Source: Paramarasmius palmivorus
Lineage: Eukaryota; Basidiomycota; Agaricomycetes; Agaricales; Marasmiaceae
DNA length: 64,000 nucleotides
Assembly: GCA_037176845.1 (NCBI GenBank)
Contig: JAYKXP010000006.1
Location: 806,001 to 870,000 of the forward strand
Direction: 5' to 3'
The stretch's first letter is position 1. Each line of letters starts with the position of its first letter. Under the pieces are notes generated by a model that saw nothing but the letters and a program-made list of their open reading frames with translations, did not search any database and was not told where the DNA came from. Both the position numbers and the translations under genes were made by a program. This document shows, piece by piece, positions 56,188-64,000 of this stretch.

Positions 56188-56806
56188 ATGCACTTCCTCA
56201 AAGCTGCCGTCCTCTGCCTACTCCCTCTCGTCTCCGTCGCGAGCCCAGTCGCGAGGGCCCCAACTGATCTGCACTCTCAAATCCAAAAGCCTGAAAGCGG
56301 TACTGTGATCGCACCCGGCCAGGCTTTCGACTTCCAGTATCGGGGTGTAGCCGACTACTCAGTTTCAAGTTACAATTATTCCGTTTGGTTGTTCACTGAA
56401 AAACCCAATGGATTCGTCTCTGGCGATGACATTGGTGCCGGTGAATTGCTTGGCAGGTTCGACTACCAGAACTACCCAGGTGAGTTACTTGTTCACGCCA
56501 CAAACGTTTTACGTTGATTGTTGACTGATTTCATTTTCATCAAGGTGTTCCGTACGCTACGCATCCAGCTCCCGCCCAACTCGTAATGCCGGACTTTTCC
56601 AGGTACTACAGCGGTTTCGGCGGTGGGCAATCGGCCTCAAACGCACCCGTCTACCTTGCAGTCATCGAAGAATACAAACAGGGCGTGAGTTCCCTTTTTT
56701 TGCCCTTCCTCACCTACGTATCTAAAGCCTACCTCAGAGCTCATTTGGCTTCCGCCTGCATCTCACATATAACGAATTGATCTATAACGGAACCACTACG
56801 AATTAG
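56188..56806 (+). CDS. Small secreted protein, paralogue 4 of an unnamed family
   Basis: Function unknown; nearest to paralogue 3. A signal peptide (MHFLKAAVLCLLPLVSVASP) and a short pro-like stretch (VARAPTD) precede IQKPESGTVIAPGQAFDFQY. Then come YSVSSYNYSVWLFTEKP, LLGRFDYQNYPG, HPAPAQLVMPDFSRYYSGFG and VYLAVIEEYKQG. The final exon, reached by an intron starting at the GTGAGT after KQG, reads SSFGFRLHLTYNELIYNGTT and ends N at 56806, closely matching the tail of paralogue 3. All exon borders coincide with those of the other copies. Confidence 0.85.
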
Positions 56807-57007
56807 GCATTGAAACACGAAATGCCTGCCATTGCGATTCACAGATACAAACATGCACGATTTAGGACTTGTTTTGTGGACCATTTACTATACATCGTCC
56901 CCGCAGTAATGAGTAAATCAGATTATATTACTTGTTTTGTCAACGCTTGGATCTTGCGTACAGTCAATACATTGTATCCTTTGATATACCGAAGCAAAAA
57001 TATCCAC

Positions 57008-60000
57008 CTATTTAGCTTTACCTTCTCCAACAAACTGATCAAACCACCGGAACACTTCATAGTGCCACTTCAAGCTACACGTCAAAGCGGTAAGTACTCA
57101 ATATTCAATCTGCTCCTAAACTTTAAATGCATACCTGTTACCGTGATTTAGGACCCAATGATTCTCATCGGGGAAGATGACAAGGCGACTCGGAACACCC
57201 AACCTAAAGGGAATGCTATTATAAGCATCAGGTCAAACAACAGCAATCCACGAACTGTTGTAATGCATGGAATGCCGCAATGCCTTCGGTGTCGGGAAGT
57301 CGGTAATCCTTGCTTCCGTGAATCAGAAGTTGAGGGGTCGACCATTTGTGGACGTAGTTGTGAGGGCTATATCTGCGAGTGGACAGAAATACGCTAGTCA
57401 AAAATCAAGAATGCGGGATTGGCATGCTACTAACTTTGAGGATAGCTCAGCGCTCTTCTTTTCCCAAGGCCTGTGGGTAGGTGAGCGGGAAGCTGACGGC
57501 TGTCAAGTTATCCACTAACCTGCCGCCCCATTCATGGTTGAACTTGACATAGAATGTTAGCCAAAGCCACCAGCAGGATCTTTGACTTACGAAGAATAGC
57601 TCGTCAGTGGAGTACCCATTGTAGTTTGCATCGAAGACGCCATCGTGGCAAACGAGCGCCTAGATGTGGTTTAGCAGAATGTCGGACGGTAATAGGGTTG
57701 GGGCCATACCTTGAAGCCAAAACCAAATTCAGGATGACCTTGAATCCAGCTTGGAGTGCGGGTTGTAGGCTGACATAAAATCTCGGAACTATCGAAAGAA
57801 ACCTACTTGATCGCATAGCCGCCCCAACTTGCACCAGCGGCTACCGCCCTGTCTGGGTCGATCTGCCGATATCCGTTAGGAAGACCTGGAATGTAGGCGA
57901 TAGACGTACTTCTGGGTTGTTTTCCAAGACATATTTCCAACCTTTGATCATGTCCTCAAAAGGTCTGCCTCCCCAATCCCCAGCAATGGCGTCCGTGAAG
58001 TCTGTGAGACACCTTAAGAGGACAGTACTATATGGAGGAAAACAAATCCTGACTTTGACCGAAAGTCGTACTACCGGTGGGATTGATGAGAACCGTGAAG
58101 TATCCTTGTTGCGCAAAGACTATGACCAGAATGTCAGTACCGTGAGCGCCTAGCATACCCGAGAACTTACCGTTGGGGTTCCAGCGTGTGGACCACTGAT
58201 CTTCCCATGCTCCCTGCGGACCTGTGACAACGTCATAAGCATTGTCCGATGGGGCCATATCTCGTAGACTTACCTCCGTGAATAAGCAATACGACAGGCC
58301 ACTTCTTCTTGTCGCCCTTCTTCCATCCTTTCGGCTTGAGGATCCAACCCTGGACATCAATGTCCTCCGCCCCCTTGAACCAGAACTCCTCTCCTACACT
58401 CAAGTGCTTGTCTTTTAGCGCATCCTCGGTGAACTTGGTGATCTGCTCGATAGTCCCCTTAAATTCGACGGTAGATTCACTCTGTTCAATCTCCGTTTGG
58501 AACTCTCGAAGACCTCGGACATAAAACACATCGTTTGGAGATGTGAGCGACGACTTGGTTAACAAGAGTCTACCATAGAAAAGCGTTTGAATTCCGGAAA
58601 TGGCGCCCTCGTGGGTCAAAGCAATTGGATTTGTGTATTTGTGATTGAGAGGAGGGTTCGTCGTTGATTCGGATGGGGTTGGTGGCACTGGAAGGGCAAA
58701 CACTTTGACTCTTGCGTGTTCTCCTGCTGTGAAGTACAGGAAGTCGCCTTCTTTGGAGAACTGCATGTCATATGAGAGAATGGCATTCAACGACCGATGT
58801 GGTACTCACCGCCATTGCATCAACAGAACGATCCCATTTTTGGGTTAAGGTGAATCGGACATTTGTCTTCAAGTCGTAAATTACAATCTTGAAGCTGCAG
58901 CATATACTATAAGTCGGCGAAAGTCACGAAGTTTTCATTTGAGGACTAACCGGTCTGCTTCATAACCATCTTCGTCTAATTCCGTCCATGCAACCTTGCT
59001 TCCCTGCGCATTGAAGACTGGGGCATGGGTAGCACCTTGCTGGCCAGAAGTCAGTTCGCGTGGTTTTCCGCCAGCGATATCCACAACGTAGATCTGAAGC
59101 CCTGTGAGCGATTGTGTAACATGTGCAGTCGAGCCAACTCACATTCTGCTTCGTGTGCCATGCTTCGGGTAGCTCGGGATCTTTAGTGGTGTATACTACT
59201 TGGTGTTCGGAGACGTCAAAGTCATCAGTACCTCCGAATGGCTCAACAGGAGAGCTCTGAGGGAAGCACGGTCAATTAAGGCGCAACATGGGGAGATAAT
59301 CGCGTCATACATGTCCTGTTCCCTCCAACAAGTTTACAAAGTCTGGTCCAAAATGCCACTCGCGTGCCGGGTCTTGCCATAGCCGAACGCTGAAGAGAGA
59401 CTGCGTTTTGGGACCAACCCACGTATCCCAGTGCCGAACAAACGTGGAATCATAAACCTAAGCACAACAAAGTCAATTCACACGTCTTGCTATTGTAGGA
59501 TAGAAGAATGCCAACATAGGCCGTATTGCCGCGATTCTCCCATGCCTCATCTTGCTCTTTGACCGTGGAGAGCTTGCCGTCGCTGTACACGTAGTCTGAG
59601 AAGACGATTCGTCCCGCAGCTGTCGAGTAACGGAAATTGGTTGCAGTATTGGTTGGCAATGAGCCGACTAGCTTGGGAGACTCGGTTTGCAGACTTGCGA
59701 CGGTGTCTCCGGACGCGGTAGTGTAAAGGACGTTGATTGTATACAAGTCCAGTGTTTTGTTTTCTCCTTCAACAACGTGAGCAACGGTTGTTCCGGTGAG
59801 CCAGAATGTTTCGCCTGTCTTGGCCAACTGCAGAGAATCAGTATCAGAGGTTCTCCAGAGCGATGCAGCGATGACGCACTGGAAGTTCATATGGCTTCAC
59901 GGTCGACTCGAGAGGGGCAAGGTAGATGGTCTTCTTGTTTCTATGAAACTTTCGTCAGCGAAACATGATGTTTCTCATAAAGAAGAGAGCTTACTGCTTT

Positions 60001-60149
60001 TCCTCAAAGGAATACTTGCTAAAGGGAATCAAAACCAAATCACCGGCTTGATCTGCAACGCCAACGCCAGGCCTTCCCAGCTCTACGAGGTCTTTGGGAG
60101 AGAACACATCGGGTCCTTCTTGAAACTTGAAGGGAGTTTGAGTAGCCAT
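57008..60149 (-). CDS. Prolyl oligopeptidase family dipeptidyl peptidase (DPP V-like)
   Basis: Serine peptidase of family S9 removing N-terminal dipeptides. The start chosen at 60149 ([20 protein letters not shown]) is conserved-looking; an upstream in-frame ATG at 60224 is possible but gives no clear signal peptide, so the enzyme may be intracellular. The N-terminal half is a beta-propeller ([45 protein letters not shown]). The catalytic domain has [50 protein letters not shown], the nucleophile in [16 protein letters not shown], Asp in [12 protein letters not shown] and His in [13 protein letters not shown]. About 12 short introns; the end is QFVGEGKAK at 57008. The motif GASWGG differs slightly from the GxSYGG of well-known DPP V. 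Confidence 0.88.
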
Positions 60150-60439
60150 CGATAAAGATGGTGGATCTTGATAACGAAGGGGTAATTGGGTCGAAAGACC
60201 CAACCAAGCAAATGGGAGCTTCATCAACAGTCGTGTGGAAGCCAGTAAGGGTGTGAACTGAATTGCCTCAAACTGCTCCTAACCCGGTGTGCTAATGCTA
60301 CTGTACGTACAACTTGGTTTCTCAGACGGTCAAGCAAAGGGTGACTGGAAGTATCAAGGTCTGGATCAAGCCTATCGGTATATATGTGATGATCCGTATA
60401 TCATACACAATTTTGGAGAAGGATTAGTATATATAGCAT

Positions 60440-61427
60440 CTACTCACTCATCTCTTCATCCTCTTTTTCCTCGTCGCTGCCACCCTCGGCCTGGCCTTCC
60501 GTAGAAAGTCGAGGACCATCTATAGTCACAACTTCGCCTGAAGCAGCCTCCCAGCGAGCAAGAAGCCCAACCCTGAATGTAACCATCTTTTCACCGATCA
60601 ACTTCAAAAGCTGAGCTTGCTCGGCCGTTACCGCCTTCCCTTTGTCGCATAATTTATGCGGTATGTCTAATGTCGGTACGCCTCTGTTCATCTTTGTGCT
60701 TAGCCCGAGCTTCCGTAATTGAGGTTCTTCGTTATGTGGGAAAGGTTCTGGTGGATCTGAATGATGTTGCATTACAGGACCTGCAGGTAAGATCACAGTC
60801 CGAGTTGCGATGTTGCCTGCTCGTGCAAAATCTGGTGGGTGGAAGTCTGCGAACCACTCAATTACTTCTTGAGGCTCTGTATCCGTGAAAAGAAGTCCAA
60901 CTTGGCCTTCTATTTGCTATCGACGAAGCAATGTCAATTTTTAGATGTATGCTATGGTTTGAAGTAGCACGCACCTGGGCTAATTTGTGTATTCCCATTT
61001 TATGCTCTTCCTCCGGTGATGTCCCTAATGCTTTTGCCATAAGTGCTGAACGACTAAAAAATATCCGGGCAGTGCTGAAAGAACTTGGTGTAAGCGACAT
61101 AGAAAGATGGAAAAAAGAGAGCACGCACCCCTTCCAGAGATTTCTAACGGTTTGTAGGTGTCCATTTCGATACGCCCCCACTTCGAATAGCCAGCAATAC
61201 TTCCACTTGTCCACATTTTCTTGGATCTGCATTCGTCGCAAAAAATACCCGTAAGTTTCATAACAATCGTGCGCAAGAGATAGGCAGACCAATTTTATTT
61301 GTGCCTCCTTGTGACTCCGGTTCTTCTTCTCAACCTTTGTTAGCGACACTGTAAAGATAAATCAGCAATAGAAAAAGAGTCGCAAACACATATACTAACC
61401 GAGCTTGGACCGTTTTGATTTAGGCAT
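60440..61427 (-). CDS. MRT4: Ribosome assembly factor Mrt4
   Basis: P0-like nuclear protein that holds the stalk site on pre-60S particles. The ATG at 61427 starts MPKSKRSKLVSLTKVEKKNR, then SHKEAQIKLV. After introns come ENVDKWKYCWLFEVGAYRNG, RIFFSRSALMAKALG, and EEEHKMGIHKLAQ. The later exon codes for a stretch ending RAGNIATRTVILPAGPV, QLRKLGLSTKMNRGVPTLDI and KGKAVTAEQAQLLKLIGEKM, TFRVGLLARWEA, matching the L10/Mrt4 family. The C-terminus is acidic (GGSDEEKEDEEMSE), as in many Mrt4 proteins. It is divergent from the hydroxylase gene, with 70 bp between start codons. Confidence 0.9.
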
Positions 61428-61497
61428 GGTGGAGGCGTGAAGAAAGAAATCAGATCCGCTTTTGGAAGGTCATCAAATTTTTTTCAAGCGAACCACC
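61428..61497. promoter_or_regulatory. 70-bp bidirectional promoter/leader between MRT4 and LIA1
   Basis: Opposed start codons are 70 bp apart. A T-run lies at 61477-61483. No TATA box was found. Confidence 0.45.
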
Positions 61498-62772
61498 ATG
61501 ACTGTAGCCTCAATTTCTCCAGAACAGCTCAAGGCCCTCGAAGAATCGCTGCTCAATACTTCGGGAAAGGTTCCTCTTCACAATAGATTCAGATCACTCT
61601 TCACTCTGAAATCACTCAAATCCGAAGAAGCTGTGACAATCATCTCCAAAGGTGCGCTACACGATCTTATCTAGACTTGTTCTGATACAGATAACCAGGT
61701 TTTCAGGACCAATCTGCGCTACTCAAACATGAGTTGGCATACTGCCTTGGGCAGCTGAAGAGGACTTCTGCTCTTCCTGTGCTAGAGGCCGTGTTACGAG
61801 ATACCAAAGAAGATCCCATGGTTAGGCATGAAGTACGCGTCTCTTTTTTACCTTCTCTGATGATCGCGGTACTTATAGCTGGATTCTAACTAGGCAGCCG
61901 AAGCCATGGGAGCGATATCCTCTGCAGATTCTATCCCAATACTGAAAGAATTCCTTGCTGACCCCGAACGTGCTGTGCGCGAGACTTGCGAGATCGCAAT
62001 CGATAGGATCCAATGGGAACAGTCGGAAGAGGGCAAGAAGGTCACGGATACTTTGAAGGATGAAGAACATATACCGTGAGCTCGTCTCCGACCATGTCCC
62101 CTGCGCGATACTGATACCTGAGATGCAGGCTGTACACTTCCATCGATCCCGCACCGCCAACATCAAAACTGCTCTATGGTGTTCCCAGACCCGAAGATGT
62201 CTCCGAAGAAAGCATCGACAAACTAAAAGCAGAACTTCTTGACACCAAAAGACCTCTCTTTGAGAGGTACCGTGCAATGTTTGCTCTCCGAAATATCGGC
62301 TCCCCTGCTGCTGTGGATGCGTTAGCGGCGGGTTTCGCTGATGACAGTGCATTGTTTAAGTAAGTTTCGGGATTTTATTCTCCTGTGTACTTGGCTGATC
62401 TATTATCTACTAGACATGAAATTGCCTTCGTATTTGGGCAACTGCTTTCACCGCACTCTGTTCCTTCTCTTCTCAAGGTCTTGCAGGACGCAAAGGAATC
62501 TGATATGGTTCGCCATGAAGCTGCCGAGGCCCTTGGTGGCATCGGTACTCCAGAGGTACTTCCTCACATTACTGAGTGGATGAACCGTGAGGATGCGCCT
62601 CAGGTCGTCCGAGAGAGTTGTCAGGTCGCTGTTGATATGTGGGAGGTAAGTCATAGACACGCCGTTACGTTTGGAGACATCGATTAACTTACTCCTTCAG
62701 CACGAAAACTCTGGAGATTTCCAGTATGCCAATGGACTCGAAGCTCCATCGGCCCCCATCGCCGTTGCATGA
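61498..62772 (+). CDS. LIA1: Deoxyhypusine hydroxylase (HEAT-repeat, Lia1)
   Basis: Di-iron enzyme that completes hypusine on eIF5A. The ATG at 61498 opens [24 protein letters not shown] repeats bear four iron-binding His-Glu pairs in two groups: [24 protein letters not shown], then [12 protein letters not shown] and [14 protein letters not shown]. Linkers [20 protein letters not shown] and [20 protein letters not shown] fit the family. Six exons; the stop is at 62772 after PSAPIAVA. The length (about 330 residues) matches known enzymes. All four His-Glu pairs are intact. Confidence 0.95.
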
Positions 62773-62983
62773 GCATTGTATTGATTCGCGTTGTATATAA
62801 GTAGACCTTTCTTGTAGTATCCGTGTACTCTACTCACTTGTAAGTACATCCACTTTGACGGTAATCGCGAGCATCTTGGGATTGTTGCTTCATGTTACAT
62901 GATTATACACATTTTGCGGTTTAATTTACATATCAGAGATTCGTGGGGCGCTATTAGCGTACATGTAATGTCATGAAAGATCA

Positions 62984-64000
62984 TCAGAGTGCTCTGGGCT
63001 TTTTCTTTGCAGCTGTCTTCTTTACAGGCTTCTTGGCAACAGGTTTCTTCACTGCAGGTTTCTTCACCGCAGGCTTCTTTGCTACGGGCTTCTTCGCTGC
63101 AGGCTTCTTAGCAGCAGGTTTCGTCGCCGTAGCTTTGGTCGCAGGCTTTTTAGCCGGTGCCTTTGCTGGGGCTTTTGCGGGTGCCTTCGCTGGAGCTTTG
63201 GTCGCAGTCTTTGCAGTCTTAATCGGGAAGAACACAATCAATACGATAGGTAGGTGACTACCGAGAGTCGACTTACAGGTGTGCATGCCTTTGCTTTAGC
63301 TGGTGCCTTCTTTCCAGTTACTTGCCTGACAACCAAGTTCATTGCTCGTCGCCAGAATGGTTCATTGTAATCTTCCGGCTCCTCAAACTCATCACGTTTG
63401 CATCGATTGATGGTCGCCTGAGTCTCATCGACAATCTGAATTCCTCCGCCCTGTTTGGGAACGGCGGCAGGTGATAGCCTAGCCGCCTGGCTATTCGACC
63501 TGAACGACAAGACTCAACATACGGTACCAGTACAGTTCATGACTGAGAACTTACTTCGAAATTATAGACGTCAACAGACGATTATAGTCAGCTGCGAAAT
63601 TCGAGAAGCCTTGTCCTGGTCCCATGATTGAGGACATCTTAGAGTTAATCGATGTTGCTACGCTCGAGGCCGTGGGTTTCAGCAGCGTGAGGTAGCTAGC
63701 GAGACCTTTCTAGGAGGAAGTCAGTCAAGGGTGTCACACTCAGGCGGAGAACATACCGCAGCCTTTTGGCTTGTACCCCCAGTACGGAAGTTTCCTGAAC
63801 CAAACATCACACCCTTCGCTAAAGTCGCTTTTAGTATCATGGGCTTCTCATGAATTGCGAACGACTTACCATTATTGACGGTGCCCTCCACGTTCACCAA
63901 ATTAGCACCGGTGTTGATGGTGTTGAAGAAATCCCTGAAATCTTGGCTGTTTGGTTGCGTGAACAGGGTACAAATTGCTGGGTTGCCCTTATTGATCTTG
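62984..64000 (-). CDS. Uncharacterised protein with Lys/Ala/Pro-rich repeat tail (5' end cut by window)
   Basis: Not recognised. The gene enters from the right edge and ends at 62984. Spliced exons, in order, give KGNPAICTLFTQPNSQDFRD, FFNTINTGANLVNVEGTVNN, then GVMFGSGNFRTGG, GLASYLTLLKPTASSVATSI, MSSIMGPGQGFSNFAADYNR, then VDETQATINRCKRDEFEEPE and PFWRRAMNLVVRQVTGKKAP. The last exon is a tail of about 70 residues of imperfect units such as AKAP and AKKP or VKKP, resembling a histone H1 tail. The tail would be strongly basic and could bind DNA, RNA or anionic glycans. The frame is uninterrupted apart from short introns with normal splice sites. Coding DNA of the tail is a tandem repeat at 63000-63210. 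Confidence 0.6.
63000..63210 (-). repeat. Tandem repeats coding for K/A/P units
   Basis: Imperfect 12-15 bp repeats on the minus strand coding for AKAP, AKKP and VKKP units. On the plus strand the same DNA gives a Gly/Phe/Ala-rich shadow frame that is not a gene. Confidence 0.85.

Noticed and set aside
39289..56806. NIS1-type necrosis inducer as identity of the small secreted family
   Set aside because: General size and secretion fit, but the shared motifs do not clearly match that family as I know it, so no name was given.
62973..63257. Gly/Phe/Ala-rich plus-strand frame (FFTAGFFTAGF repeats)
   Set aside because: Exact antisense shadow of the K/A/P repeat tail.

Overview
The window is a gene-dense piece of a filamentous basidiomycete genome, most likely an Agaricomycete. 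The evidence is protein-coding genes broken by many short (about 50-60 nt) spliceosomal introns, housekeeping proteins of fungal type, a class of CBM1-bearing AA9 (LPMO) wood-decay enzyme, an intron-containing tRNA-Leu, and a tyrosine-recombinase retrotransposon of a kind found in mushrooms. Gene models below were built by reading exons by eye; spans run from start codon to stop codon and include introns.

Layout. 1-15.2 kb: a TPR/F-box/LRR protein (cut by the window edge), the Hsp90 co-chaperone Cdc37, a secreted SGNH esterase, the AAA+ ATPase Rvb1 head-to-head with an adaptin-binding p34 protein, a 1248-residue methyltransferase whose fold is interrupted by a long disordered insert, and an S66 LD-carboxypeptidase of bacterial type. 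15.4-30 kb: actin-binding protein Abp1 with two SH3 domains, a secreted class-3 lipase, tRNA-Leu(AAG), an Mcm1/SRF-type MADS-box factor, a nearly 3 kb stretch without a gene, and a Red1-like zinc-finger protein of the nuclear RNA-surveillance type.

30.0-35.7 kb: a complete 5669-bp Ngaro-type retrotransposon on the minus strand. It has gag, reverse transcriptase/RNase H and tyrosine recombinase genes, all open, and split direct repeats in the order A1 - genes - B1 - A2 - B2. Both repeat pairs look identical by eye, so the copy is young and may be mobile. It sits between genes and breaks none.

36-64 kb: a wax-synthase-like membrane protein, a Ctk2/cyclin-K-like cyclin, a secretome-rich stretch and housekeeping genes (Nca2, Vps37, Rrp40, Eaf6, Rpt5, a dipeptidyl peptidase V homologue, Mrt4, deoxyhypusine hydroxylase), ending in a lysine/alanine-rich protein cut by the edge. 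The secretome stretch holds two AA9 proteins and four paralogues of an unnamed small secreted protein family (two at 39-41.5 kb, two at 54-57 kb). The first AA9 protein has lost its copper-binding histidines; the second is apparently functional and carries a CBM1.

The housekeeping genes are often arranged as tight divergent pairs with 50-110 bp between start codons, so each pair probably shares a bidirectional promoter. The extracellular enzymes and small secreted proteins have their own TATA-box promoters 30-70 bp before the start codon.
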